NCBI RefSeq assembly: GCF_030269305.1
Contig: NZ_BSTC01000001.1
Location: 1,439,467-1,503,466, forward strand
DNA from: Kineosporia sp. NBRC 101731
GTDB lineage: Bacteria > Actinomycetota > Actinomycetes > Actinomycetales > Kineosporiaceae
DNA: 64,000 bases
Direction: 5' to 3'
The position numbers were made by a program, and so were the translations under genes. Shown here one piece after another: positions 36,189-44,618 of this stretch (positions are counted from its first letter, which is position 1; every line of letters starts with the position of its first letter). The notes under the pieces were generated by a model that searched no databases, was not told the DNA's origin, and worked only from the letters and a program-made list of their open reading frames with translations.

Positions 36189-36236
36189 CCCGGCCGGATG
36201 CGAACCTGTGCTTTCGCCTCCGGAAGGTGACGCTCA
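36187..36236 (-). other. Attachment-site remnant: partial copy of tRNA-Arg 3' part
   Basis: About 50 bases match the intact tRNA-Arg gene at 38252-38305 in the same orientation with roughly 85 percent identity. They cover the acceptor 3' strand, T arm, variable region and anticodon arm; the exact shared cores are CGAACCTG and CTTTCGCCTCCGGA. The 5' part of the tRNA is missing. This is the layout left when an element integrates into the 3' end of a tRNA gene. Confidence 0.75.
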
Positions 36237-36267
36237 TGGTCGCCAGTACAGCTCACGGCGTGAGTGT

Positions 36268-37498
36268 TCAGATGGGGCTCACCGCACTGATGGCCTGGTC
36301 GAAAGCGGTTCCAAAGCGAGCGATTTCCGCTGTGGAGATGCCGTTCCGACGGGCGACCGACTGCCGGTCCTCCGTGGCCTCGGCGACTTCCCGGAGGACA
36401 ACGCGTGCCTGTGCCTTCGTCAAGCCGAAGCTGTCCGCGTAGAGAAGGAGCGCGCTGACCTCGTCGGCCGGAGTGCTCGCTCCGCCGATACTGGTCACGC
36501 GCTGCCCGGCAAGGTCGGGGTTGGGGTTTATGTCAAAAGCGGGTGACAGTTTCCAGCCGGAGCTGTGACGCAGGAACCCGTGGTTGCGGAGGTGGTCGTC
36601 GGTGTTGTGGATGGCGATGGAGAATGCGATGCGTCGCCACAGCTGACGGAGGTCGTCAGCGGGAGCGGAGCTGTTCTCCGGGAGAGCCTCGGCGATCTCG
36701 GTGTAGTCGCGGGGCTGCCCGTCCCGGCCCTCGAGCAAGGTCGTGGCGCTGATGTAGCCGACCCGACGTCCTTCATCCCGGTCGAATCGGTCGAGCAGGA
36801 GTACAGGGTTTCCTTCGATGCCGACCAGGCGTCTGCCGGGGACGGAGATTCCCGCTGCCTCGGCCAGGTCAAGAGCGGTCTTTTCCCAGGCAATGACACT
36901 CCAGTCATCGGCATGGTGCGGAACTTGGCGATCATGAGCCGGTCGCCGTCGCGAACTGACGCCTTGGGCCGGGCTCCGCCCAGCGAACCGGTTCCGGCAT
37001 CCAGGAGTGTCTTGATCGCTTCCATGTTGTCCGGCTCGTTGCGCGAGACCGCGTTGGCCGCGTGCAACAGAGAAGGAAGGGCGATGAGTTTTGGCACGTC
37101 CGGCGCCGGGTGCTGGAAGACGTCATCCTGATCTGTCTTGAAACGTATTGCACCCTGACGAGTCTCATCACTTACCCCGAGCAGAAAATCCCGGTCGTTA
37201 AGGACAGGTGCGGGTCGGCCCTCGGCGCCGGCCTCGGCACGAAGGCGCCTGGCGATCAGGTTCCGGCCCATCGGTCGGGAGCAGCGTCGCCGAAGGCTCC
37301 GGGGAGTCCTTGCGGTAGCGCCCAGGAACCCGTGGTGAGACGAAGTGAGGGGTCGATGGCGTAGGCGCCGGGCCGCGCGATGTAGGCGCGATCATAGGAA
37401 AAGGTGCCGGTCAGGCGGCCACGGCGAAAGTTGAAGTAGGCATCCCCGGCAGGGACGACGCGATCGTCGATCTCGAGGTAGGCGAGAATCCGGCTCAC
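36268..37498 (-). pseudogene. hipA: hipA-like kinase toxin gene with two frameshifts
   Basis: Three consecutive frames together encode one HipA Ser/Thr kinase. The first is an N-part (37498 to about 37265: FSYDRAYIARPGAYAIDPSLR, GAFGDAAPDRW). The middle (37270 to about 36918: GRNLIARRLRAEAG, LGGARPKASV) and the C-part (catalytic IHNTDDHLRNHGF, then KLSPAFDINPNP) follow. Continuity is restored by adding one G at the run near 37263 and one C near 36920, so each break is a one-base deletion in a short homopolymer. The GTG start overlaps the hipB stop as GTGA. HipA normally phosphorylates glutamyl-tRNA synthetase; here it is inactive unless the breaks are sequencing errors. Confidence 0.85.
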
Positions 37499-37791
37499 TG
37501 GCGTACTCGCTTCGGCAGGGTTTCGTCGGCGCGTGCTCGGCCGAGGTCGGTCTCGTAAGGATCGGTGGCGGTCACGACGGCATCCAGCACTCCGAGGGCT
37601 CGGGCAACGCCGAGGAAGGCCTGCAGGCTGACGCCGGTGTCACCAGTCTCGACCCGGCGCAGCGTATTCCGTGAGATCCCCGCCCGCTCGGAGACCTGGA
37701 CCGTGGTGAGCCTCTGCAGCTTGCGCCAGGTAACCAACTGCTCGCCGATGCTGCCAGCGGCAGCGGTCACGCGTGCGGAGGGGCGGGGCAT
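37495..37791 (-). CDS. hipB: HipB-like antitoxin, XRE-family regulator
   Basis: This antitoxin of about 98 residues has a helix-turn-helix (IGEQLVTWRKLQRLTTVQVSE, then RAGISRNTLRRVETGDTGVSL). The ATG at 37791 has GGAGCT 6 bases upstream; a longer start at 37860 is less likely. It precedes and overlaps the broken hipA (GTGA), the standard order of hipBA operons, and would repress its own promoter. Direct TATACG repeats upstream (37806-37811 and 37830-37835) are candidate operators. Confidence 0.85.
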   Translation of the reverse strand: MPRPSARVTAAAGSIGEQLVTWRKLQRLTTVQVSERAGISRNTLRRVETGDTGVSLQAFLGVARALGVLDAVVTATDPYETDLGRARADETLPKRVRQ

Positions 37792-37805
37792 GACAGCTCC
37801 TACGA

Positions 37806-37835
37806 TATACGGGTCATGATGGTCGCCACTATACG
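37806..37835 (-). promoter_or_regulatory. Candidate hipBA operator repeats
   Basis: TATACG occurs at 37806-37811 and 37830-37835, 24 bases apart, between the hipB start and the edge of the intergenic region. HipB proteins bind spaced repeats at this position; the assignment is inferred from position and spacing only. Confidence 0.35.
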
Positions 37836-37860
37836 CGTTAAGGAGCAGCATCCTGACCAT

Positions 37861-38248
37861 AAATTAAATCGCGGCCGCGGCCGCACGGAGGGATGGCCCC
37901 GCCGGGCCGGCAGCTGATGCGCGGCACTCACAGCACTTTCGAGCTCGAAAGGCATGATCTGGGTGCCATCCGGTGCACAAGGCGGCGAAGATGTCAGCGC
38001 CTCCCGGCGGTCAGCAGCAGCACGCCGTCTTCCCGTGTGGTCTCCGGGTCGGCAACGGATAGAGGAGGCGCTGGGACTTCCGAAGATCCAGCAAGGTCCC
38101 ACACGTGATCGGGAAGCCGGCCAAACTCAGGCTCGCCCTCGGCGAGAAGGACCATTGCAGCTCGTAGAGCGTCGTTCAGCACCGGACACCAGCAGAAAGG
38201 CCGCTGATCAGGTTTCCCTGGTCAACGACCCTTTTGTTGTTCAAGCGA
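37861..38248. other. Island segment between hipB and tRNA-Arg
   Basis: About 390 bases with a GGCCGCGGCCGC tract near 37874 and an AT-rich patch beside it. A 62-codon minus-strand frame (37994-38182, MLNDALRAAMVLLAEGEPEF...) looks protein-like and may be a small gene or a gene fragment, but nothing is recognisable in it. Confidence 0.4.
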
Positions 38249-38323
38249 TGGTGCCCCCGGCAGGATTCGAACCTGCGCTTTCGCCTCCGGAGGGCGACGC
38301 TCTATCCCCTGAGCTACGGGGGC
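38249..38323 (-). tRNA. tRNA-Arg (anticodon CCG)
   Basis: The minus strand folds as a full cloverleaf. Acceptor GCCCCCG/CGGGGGC, D arm GCTC...GAGC, and anticodon stem TCGCC/GGCGA with loop CTCCGGA (anticodon CCG) are visible, with T arm CAGG-TTCGAAT-CCTG. Discriminator A is followed by an encoded CCA (38249-38251). It was the integration target of the adjacent relic island. Confidence 0.95.
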
Positions 38324-38393
38324 TCGGGTGTCCCCGAGACTAGCAGTCCGGCGCCTCCGACCGCCAATGCGTTGCCGCCGGGTCGCCCGATAC

Positions 38394-39140
38394 CTACTCG
38401 ACGCCCCGCCGGACCTCGAGATCCAGGGCGACCGCCCCGTCTTCCATGTCGCTGCCCGCGATCAGGGCGTCGAGGAAGGCCGCGGCCTCGGCGGCCGCCG
38501 CTTCGGCGTCGCCCATGATCACGGCATCCACCAGGGCGTGGTGGTCGTCGTCGCCGGGAGCGATCACCGCGACGTTGAACCGGACATTCTCCTGCAAGGC
38601 ATCGACCAGGTTCTCGTAGAGATCGATCATCACCGGGTTGTGCGAAGCCTGCACGATCGCGCGGTGCAGGCTGACGTCGCTGACCACGAGCTCGTCCACA
38701 TCACCCGAGTCGCGGGCGTTCTGCCGGTCGGCATGTAGCTCGCGCAGCAGGGCGATGTCGGCGGGGGTGCGGCGGCTGGCGGCGAGACGGGCCGCGCCGA
38801 CCTCCAGCGTGCGGCGGACCTCGAGCACATCAAGACGTCGCGCCCCGGCAACCCGCCGGCTGACGGCCCCCGCCAGCTCGCTCGCGGCCAGGACATAGGT
38901 GCCCGACCCTTGTCGTCGTTCCAGCAGTCCGGCGTGGACCAGTGATTGCACGGCCTCGCGGACGGTGTTGCGGCTGGTGGCGGTGAGCTGGGAGAGCTCG
39001 GTCTCGGTCGGGATGCGTTCTCCGACGGCCCAGGCACCCGAGGTGATCTGAGTGCGGAGCTGCTCGATGACCTGGTCGATGAGACCGGCTCGCCGGGTGG
39101 TGCGCAGCGAACTGGGAGCCTCACTCACCGGGGCTGACAT
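38394..39140 (-). CDS. GntR-family (FadR subfamily) transcriptional regulator
   Basis: The repressor-type protein of about 248 residues has an N-terminal winged HTH (IDQVIEQLRTQITSGAWAVGERIPTETELSQ... SRNTVREAVQSLVHAGLLERRQGSGTYV). An all-helical FCD effector domain (about 95-235) follows, with metal/ligand residues of the type D...H...H (VSDVSLHRAIVQASHN). FadR-type regulators sense carboxylic acids and usually control a neighbouring catabolic operon, but none adjoins it here. ATG at 39140 is preferred over 39158. Confidence 0.88.
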   Translation of the reverse strand: MSAPVSEAPSSLRTTRRAGLIDQVIEQLRTQITSGAWAVGERIPTETELSQLTATSRNTVREAVQSLVHAGLLERRQGSGTYVLAASELAGAVSRRVAGARRLDVLEVRRTLEVGAARLAASRRTPADIALLRELHADRQNARDSGDVDELVVSDVSLHRAIVQASHNPVMIDLYENLVDALQENVRFNVAVIAPGDDDHHALVDAVIMGDAEAAAAEAAAFLDALIAGSDMEDGAVALDLEVRRGVE

Positions 39141-39158
39141 CGCTTGGAACCTACCCAT

Positions 39159-39630
39159 CGCTGATAACCGGGTGTTACCTGTCGTGGTGCCGTGCCGAAC
39201 GTCGTCCGGGTCGGAACAGGCCGGTCATTTCCCGCCGGTACTTGACGCGGGAGACCTGCTGGTGCGTCAAGACTGCCACGTTCCAGGGGTGCCCGTTGCC
39301 GATGAAGGACGTTCCGGTCACCGTCCGGCCTGTCGGCCGGTTCGCGGTCCGGGTAGGTGAGGAGACGTGTGTTCCCCGGCCACGTCGTCCGGATGTCGCC
39401 GTCACTCCGGGGATTTCGCGCACCGGCCGAATGCGGTTACGCAGGTGTTTTGGGGCAGGAGTTCTTCGATGTCTCAAAGTGGGGGCCTGAAGACTCCTGG
39501 TGAGTATGAGGCTGCTCCGACGTAGGGGGATGTGGAACGCGAGGGGTGTCGGCGGGGGCCCTTGGCAGCCAGAACGTTATTCGTCCGTCATCCAGCTGAG
39601 CCCTGACCTCGTACGATGTGGCAGGTGAGC
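39159..39630. other. Intergenic region before the T7SS locus
   Basis: About 470 bases between the GntR start and eccE. It should hold both promoters. The part near 39430-39530 is less GC-rich. I see no gene, RNA or strong hairpin. Confidence 0.4.
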
Positions 39631-40803
39631 ATGGTTTCGTCAGCAGTGCCGTCGGAGCAGTCGCAGGATGCTGTCCTGGAGGGCTTGCCGCTCCACAACC
39701 GTCCACACCGTGTCGGCCGGCTGCATCTCGCCCAGCTTCTGGTGCTCGAGGTGGTGCTGCTCGGCGTGGCCGCGGCCTACGGTCTCGGCCCGATGCCGAT
39801 GGCGGGTGTGGCCGTCGCCGGTCTGGCTGTCGTGCTGATCACCTTCCGGCGTCAGCAGCGCCGCTGGGCCGCCGAGTGGCAGATGCTCCGCTGGGGCCTG
39901 AAACGCCGCACCCGGGGCCGCAGTCCCAAGCACCCCGACCCACGCATCACCGCGCTGCGTGCGGTCGCTCCCGGCCTTGACGTGGCCCCGGCGGAGACCG
40001 CCGACGGTATCCCGGTGGGTATTGCCGGTGACCGGGCGGGCTGGTTCGTCGTGCTCGAGTGCGTCGGCTCGTCCGAACATCTCGCAGACACCGTGCCCGG
40101 CCCGCCGCTCGACCGGATGGCCCAGCTGGTCGCCGAGTCCGACATCCCCGGTGTGCGGGTCCAGGTCGTCACCCGCACCGTGCCCTCGTCCGTCGGTGCC
40201 GCTCGGGCCCAGGCCCTCGGTGCCCCCGAGTTCGGCCCTACGGCGCGGCAGGTCACCACTTGGGTCGCCGTCCGGCTGGACGCCACCGCGCTGGCCGAGC
40301 AGGCGCGCAGCGCCGATGTCTCGCCCCCTGACGTCCTGCTCTCCCTGGTCCGCCGGATCGAGAGCCTGCTGAAGCGCACCACCCGCGTGCAGTGGCGGGT
40401 TCTCGACACCGAGGGCGTGGTCGAGGCCCTGACGCGTTCGTGCGGGGTGGACGGCGCGATCGAGCCGGTGGAGGACTGGGAGCGGCTGCGCACGGGCCGG
40501 CTCAACCACGTGACCTTCTGGGTGCGTTCCTGGCCGGCCGACGGTGAACCCCGCCTGCTGCTCGACGCTCTCGCCCTGGTGCCGGCCGCGTTCACCAACG
40601 TGAGCATCCTGCTGGAGCCGGGTGAGAAGACCACGCGGATGCGTTGCCTCGTGCGGATCTCCGCGGAGATCACCGAGTTCGAAAGCGTCGTGGACACGGT
40701 CTATCAGGTGTCCGAACAACTCCAGGCCGAACTGCAGAGGCTGGACGCCGAACAGGGTCCGGCCGCCTATGCCAGCGCGCCCAGCGGCGGCGGCATCGGG
40801 TAA
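39631..40803 (+). CDS. eccE: Type VII secretion protein EccE
   Basis: The 390-residue membrane protein has two N-terminal transmembrane helices (HLAQLLVLEVVLLGVAAAYGL and GVAVAGLAVVLITF). A soluble domain begins with basic RRQQRRWAAEWQMLRW and includes VWVAVRLDA-type TTWVAVRLDATALAEQ, matching EccE of ESX systems. EccE sits at the periphery of the EccBCDE channel. ATG at 39631 is chosen because a GGCAGGTG site precedes it; ATG at 39616 would add five residues. It is followed 70 bases later by the mycosin gene. Confidence 0.85.
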   Translation: MVSSAVPSEQSQDAVLEGLPLHNRPHRVGRLHLAQLLVLEVVLLGVAAAYGLGPMPMAGVAVAGLAVVLITFRRQQRRWAAEWQMLRWGLKRRTRGRSPKHPDPRITALRAVAPGLDVAPAETADGIPVGIAGDRAGWFVVLECVGSSEHLADTVPGPPLDRMAQLVAESDIPGVRVQVVTRTVPSSVGAARAQALGAPEFGPTARQVTTWVAVRLDATALAEQARSADVSPPDVLLSLVRRIESLLKRTTRVQWRVLDTEGVVEALTRSCGVDGAIEPVEDWERLRTGRLNHVTFWVRSWPADGEPRLLLDALALVPAAFTNVSILLEPGEKTTRMRCLVRISAEITEFESVVDTVYQVSEQLQAELQRLDAEQGPAAYASAPSGGGIG

Positions 40804-40874
40804 GAGGTTTCGCCCACAAGACGATGTCGTAGCGTGGTGGGGTTGTCCGGATCGTCGAGGGGTGCCGTGAAGCC

Positions 40875-42341
40875 GTGAACAGGACGCGTTCGGTTCGATG
40901 GGCGGGGTTGTGCGCCGCCGCGGTTCTCGGTGTCTCCGCCGTGCTGGCAGGCCCTTCCGGAGCGGCCTTGGCCTCCACCGGACAGCAGACGTCCGTCGGC
41001 CAGAACGCCGCCGGTGCCGTGCAGAATGCCGACAACGACGACAAGAAGACGGCGAAGAAGAAGCCCAGCAAGAAGTCGGCCAAAAAGAAGAAAGCGAAAA
41101 AGAAGAAGCCTGCCCGGCCCACGAAACCGACGTGCACGAATGTGGGAAAACCTGGCTCCGACGTCAGTGCCGTTCCCTGGCAGCAGAAATGGATCTCGCC
41201 CGAACGCCTGGCCCCGTTGGCGAACGGCAGCGGACAGGTCGTGGCGATCGTCGACTCCGGCGTGGACATCGGTAACCGCCAGCTGAAAGGCCGGGTGCAG
41301 AGCGGTTACGACGTGACCCGAGGCGGAGGCGTGCTCGGCGGGTACGCGGACTGCCTCCCGCACGGCACCGGAGTGGCTTCGATGATCGTTGCCGACCAGG
41401 TGGACACAGCCGGCTTCCGGGGGATCGCGCCCCAGGCCGAGATCATGCCGGTGCGGGTGACACTGGCCGTTCCGGCGACCGGGCCCGGGGGCACGGAAGG
41501 CACCAACCCGGCCCGGGTGGCCAAGGGAATCATCTGGGCGGCGCAGAACGGGGCCACGGTCATTGAGGTGTCGTCGTCCTTCCGGGGTGACGACGCCGAC
41601 AAGAACCTGAAGAAGGCCGTGCAGTTCGCGCTACGGCGTGGTATTCCCGTGGTCGCGGCCGTCGGCGACATCCACAACGCCGACCTGCCGTCCGACCCGC
41701 TCACCTACCCGGCGGCCTACCCCGGCGTGATCGGAGTCGGTTCACTCGCCCAGGACTTCACCGTGGCCGGCACTTCCGCGGTCAGTTCAGCAGTGGACGT
41801 GGTGGCACCCGGCGAGGCAGTGATCGCCAGTGCGCTGGCCGGCGGGCAGCAGCAGTACAGCGGAACCAGCCTGGCAGCCGGTGTGGTGGCCGGAACAGTC
41901 GCCCTGGTGCGCCAGACCTCTCCCTCGATGACACCTGACGAGATCGCCAAACGCCTTGTCGCGACCGCAGATCCGATGCCGGCGGGAGCGTCGGGCCTGG
42001 CCTACGGGGCCGGCCTGATCAACCCCTACCGGGCGATCACCGAGCGTGCCTCGGTGGCATCCGCGCAGCAGATCGCCGGTGCGGCGGTGCCCACCGTCGA
42101 CCCGGTGGCCGTACGCACCGAGAAGGCTCGTGAACATGCTCAGGGCCTGGCGTTCAAGCTCGCGGGCCTGGTGGTCGGGCTAGTGGTGCTGCTGGCCATC
42201 ATTGCCCTGGCACTGCCCCGGGGACGGCGCCGTTCATGGGTGCCGGGCCGGGCCGAACCAGCCGCCACCACCCGGCCCCGGCCCGAGATCCCGCTCGAGG
42301 AGGAGTCACCGTTCGCGCTGCCTGAGACGAATCGCGGTTGA
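40875..42341 (+). CDS. mycP: Type VII secretion mycosin (S8 subtilisin-like protease) MycP
   Basis: The 488-residue membrane-anchored subtilase has a signal peptide (to about ALAS, residue 34), a very Lys-rich stretch (about 57-79) and a protease domain. The triad is D127 (VDSGVD), H163 (HGTGVA) and S332 (GTSLAA). A C-terminal transmembrane helix (FKLAGLVVGLVVLLAIIALAL) and cytosolic tail follow. MycP stabilises the ESX channel and processes substrates. The usual oxyanion-hole AGN motif reads VGD (D265). It follows eccE in the usual ESX order. Confidence 0.93.
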   Translation: MNRTRSVRWAGLCAAAVLGVSAVLAGPSGAALASTGQQTSVGQNAAGAVQNADNDDKKTAKKKPSKKSAKKKKAKKKKPARPTKPTCTNVGKPGSDVSAVPWQQKWISPERLAPLANGSGQVVAIVDSGVDIGNRQLKGRVQSGYDVTRGGGVLGGYADCLPHGTGVASMIVADQVDTAGFRGIAPQAEIMPVRVTLAVPATGPGGTEGTNPARVAKGIIWAAQNGATVIEVSSSFRGDDADKNLKKAVQFALRRGIPVVAAVGDIHNADLPSDPLTYPAAYPGVIGVGSLAQDFTVAGTSAVSSAVDVVAPGEAVIASALAGGQQQYSGTSLAAGVVAGTVALVRQTSPSMTPDEIAKRLVATADPMPAGASGLAYGAGLINPYRAITERASVASAQQIAGAAVPTVDPVAVRTEKAREHAQGLAFKLAGLVVGLVVLLAIIALALPRGRRRSWVPGRAEPAATTRPRPEIPLEEESPFALPETNRG

Positions 42342-42460
42342 CCGCAATACTCCGTAGCTTTTGTGGTGTGACAGCCGATCGGCTCACAGGTGCGATTACT
42401 TTCACACAGTGTTTCACCTGGACTTGACGATGGCCTGTATAGCGTCGTCGTGTGGAGCAC

Positions 42461-43099
42461 ATGACCATTTGGCGCCGAGGTGTGGTGAAGGCCCCCACAC
42501 TGCTGGCCGTGGGAATGCTAGTGCTAGGTATTGCTGCGTGCGGGGGTTCGTCGGGGGCGCTGATCGAGGCGAGTCCGTCGGTGACGGCAACTGGTGTGCC
42601 GTCTGCGACTGTGCCCGCGCCCGGGGAAACTGAGGACGCGGCCCCTACTGTTTCCGTTTTTGCTCAGACCGATGCGCCTGCCGATCAGGTTCTCGCGAGT
42701 GCGAGCGAGGCAGTTCAGAAGACGCCCGATGAGGTGATGTCTGCAATCGCGCGCCTAGTCGTGTCGTATCAGGTTCAAGGGCCAGTGCAGTACGCGCGAG
42801 TTTCTAAGTCGAGTGTCTTTACGAAAAGGATGAAATGGTTTCCTGACGACGAATTGGATGGCATTACGTACTTGGTCGTGGTGCCGCATCGGCAAGAAAG
42901 AATGCACTACCTCTTGGTCACTGCCCGTCCAGCTACTGATCTACGCCAGACCTATTGGACTCAGGATACCTTGCCGGCAGATTTGACATCTCTGGGGAAA
43001 GTCCAGTCGCTGACTCAGGATGATTTGGAGTCCGTTTCGGACTGGAGGCCCTTTATGAATAGGTCACCGGAGCCAACAAAGGGAAGATGGGGTGAATGA
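42461..43099 (+). CDS. T7SS-linked hypothetical lipoprotein (paralogue A)
   Basis: The 212-residue protein has a lipoprotein signal (LLAVGMLVLGIAACGG), a Thr/Ser/Pro spacer and a C-terminal domain. That domain holds motifs shared with the gene at 51885: PADQVLASASEAV, GPVQYARVSKSSV, RMKWF, ITYLVVVP, VSDWRPFM. ATG at 42461 or GTG at 42452 could start it. No known domain is recognised. Position after mycP, and a paralogue after eccC, indicate a role tied to the secretion system. Confidence 0.75.
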   Translation: MTIWRRGVVKAPTLLAVGMLVLGIAACGGSSGALIEASPSVTATGVPSATVPAPGETEDAAPTVSVFAQTDAPADQVLASASEAVQKTPDEVMSAIARLVVSYQVQGPVQYARVSKSSVFTKRMKWFPDDELDGITYLVVVPHRQERMHYLLVTARPATDLRQTYWTQDTLPADLTSLGKVQSLTQDDLESVSDWRPFMNRSPEPTKGRWGE

Positions 43100-43800
43100 G
43101 ATAATCGGGTACCGTATTCACGATTTTCGCCGCTTTGTCGATGTACTGATAATTCAAATTTTGGCGTGAGAAATTGCGTCAAGAAGAGACGCATCCTGCG
43201 AGGAAGGGCTTTTGGTAGAGGGTTTTGGCGTTCATATGTTCGATTGCGCCAACGGCAACCCATGCTTCAAGGCGCGTCGAGCGGAGTGCCGCACCTACTG
43301 ATCCTTCCTGCGCTGGCCCCGGCATTCTGGCGAGGGAGGGAGGTTTGGCGATATGAGTGAGTCTATATGAATAGCTCTACACCAAGGTATGGCCGCCGTC
43401 GTGGTGTTAGGTGATGACTTTCCCTGTGCGTGGGGACTGATGGCTTATGCACGTGCGTCGAAATCAAGCGACCTAGCGGATCGGATGAATCTTTTACGCG
43501 CGGTGTGTTGCAAGATTTGGTCTATCTGGCGGTCGTTTCATGTCAAATGAGGATGTCGTAAACCTGGTCTATGCTCGGGGTGTGGCCCACGTAGTAACAA
43601 ATTTTTGAACCGCGTCGGCTTTAAAGGTCCGTGCGATTAATTTGTGGGCATGGGGAAAATCGAAGCTAACGAATGGTGGCTTGAAGTCCATGATGAAACT
43701 GGATACTAGGTCTGAAGTAGATGCCGGTTGTATCAGGCAAGACGTAAAATCGAATGCGGTCTCATGCGCAGGATTTCTTGGGTGGACGCGGATCACAAAA
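43100..43800. other. AT-rich intergenic region inside the T7SS locus
   Basis: About 700 bases, visibly poorer in G+C than the flanking genes, without a convincing gene. Short frames at 43166-43360 (+) and 43569-43796 (-) show no family pattern and no clear ribosome-binding site. It separates the plus-strand eccE-mycP-lipoprotein genes from the minus-strand esx-eccBD genes. It may hold decayed material. Confidence 0.5.
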
Positions 43801-43839
43801 CAGTGATGGCGGCCCCGGCAACCGGGACCGCCATCACTG
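43801..43839 (-). terminator. Terminator after the esx genes
   Basis: CAGTGATGGCGG pairs with CCGCCATCACTG, plus an inner CCCGG/CCGGG around CAA. On the minus strand it is followed by TTTTGTG. It lies 9 bases after the stop of the 95-residue WXG100 gene. Confidence 0.88.
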
Positions 43840-43847
43840 ACCTGAGA

Positions 43848-44135
43848 TCAGGCGCCGCCGAACAGCCCCGCGTTACGGGCCTCGGTGGCCGACATGTCGT
43901 CGGAGTTCGCGAGAACGGTGCGCGAGAGCTGGTTCAGCGCCGAGACCAGGTTGTCACAGGCCGAATCCCACTTCGTCTGCACGGTGTCCCAGCTCTGGCT
44001 GGCCGAACCGCTCCAGTCCGCAGCGAGCTGCCCGGACGACGACTTCACGTCACCCTTGAGCGAGTCGACGCTGGAGTGCGCCTTGCCGATGGCTCCTGAG
44101 AGTTCCTGCAGGTCGCCGAAGTTGTAAGCAATCAT
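43848..44135 (-). CDS. WXG100-family type VII secretion effector (95 aa)
   Basis: This is an ESAT-6-like helical hairpin protein of 95 residues. The turn motif WxG appears as DWSGSASQSW near residue 41, flanked by two amphipathic helices. The length and position beside a second WXG100 gene fit an EsxA/EsxB heterodimer, the core substrate of T7SS. A classical C-terminal YxxxD/E export signal is not obvious here. It follows the 112-residue partner by 29 bases and is closed by a hairpin terminator. Confidence 0.9.
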   Translation of the reverse strand: MIAYNFGDLQELSGAIGKAHSSVDSLKGDVKSSSGQLAADWSGSASQSWDTVQTKWDSACDNLVSALNQLSRTVLANSDDMSATEARNAGLFGGA

Positions 44136-44164
44136 TGGTGTTTCCCCCTCCTAGGAAAAGTGGA

Positions 44165-44503
44165 TCAGCGAATCAGAGCGGACGTGATGTCGCTCGTCGG
44201 AATCTGCTTCTGGGCGGCGGCACCCGTGGTGTCGGTGTTGCCGTACTCGCCGCTCGAGGTGTTGATATTGGTGGCAATCTCGTCGAGGACCACGTTGAGC
44301 TTGTCCCAGGCGGTGTTCACGCCCTCCATGGCGGTGACCCAAGCGTTCTTGGCCTCACCGCTCCAGCTCGCGGAGTGGGAGTCGGCCTCGCCGCGGAGAG
44401 TCTGGATGGCTGACTGCAGACTTTCGTAGTCACCCACCATCTTCGAGGAGACGCCACCCAGGACGTCAAGATCGGCCTTCAGCTGACCGGAGCCTACGCT
44501 CAT
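44165..44503 (-). CDS. WXG100-family type VII secretion effector (112 aa)
   Basis: This 112-residue WXG100 protein carries the turn SWSGEAKNAW near residue 46 and an extended C-terminal tail after the second helix (TNINTSSGEYGNTDT...). Tails of this type often carry the export signal of the heterodimer. It is upstream of and probably co-transcribed with the 95-residue WXG100 gene. Confidence 0.9.
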   Translation of the reverse strand: MSVGSGQLKADLDVLGGVSSKMVGDYESLQSAIQTLRGEADSHSASWSGEAKNAWVTAMEGVNTAWDKLNVVLDEIATNINTSSGEYGNTDTTGAAAQKQIPTSDITSALIR

Positions 44504-44564
44504 GCCTTGTCTCCATTCGTTGTATCTCGTTGACCGTCGCCTGTTCTGAGCGAGCAGACGGCGC

Positions 44565-44590
44565 TCTGGGGTGAAAAGCCTGTCCCCAGA
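44565..44590 (-). terminator. Possible terminator after eccB
   Basis: TCTGGGG (44565-44571) and CCCCAGA (44584-44590) form a short hairpin 28 bases after the eccB stop and ahead of the esx genes. If it works, esx expression is at least partly separate from eccD-eccB. Confidence 0.4.
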
Positions 44591-44618
44591 AGATCGTAAT
44601 CGCAGGTCAGTCCGGATA

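Noticed and set aside
36187-38323. Intact prophage or integrative element
   Set aside because: No integrase, recombinase or structural genes lie between the tRNA and its fragment; only a relic can be supported.
43569-43796. 75-residue minus-strand frame in the AT-rich gap
   Set aside because: No ribosome-binding site, no family pattern and composition typical of chance frames in AT-rich DNA.
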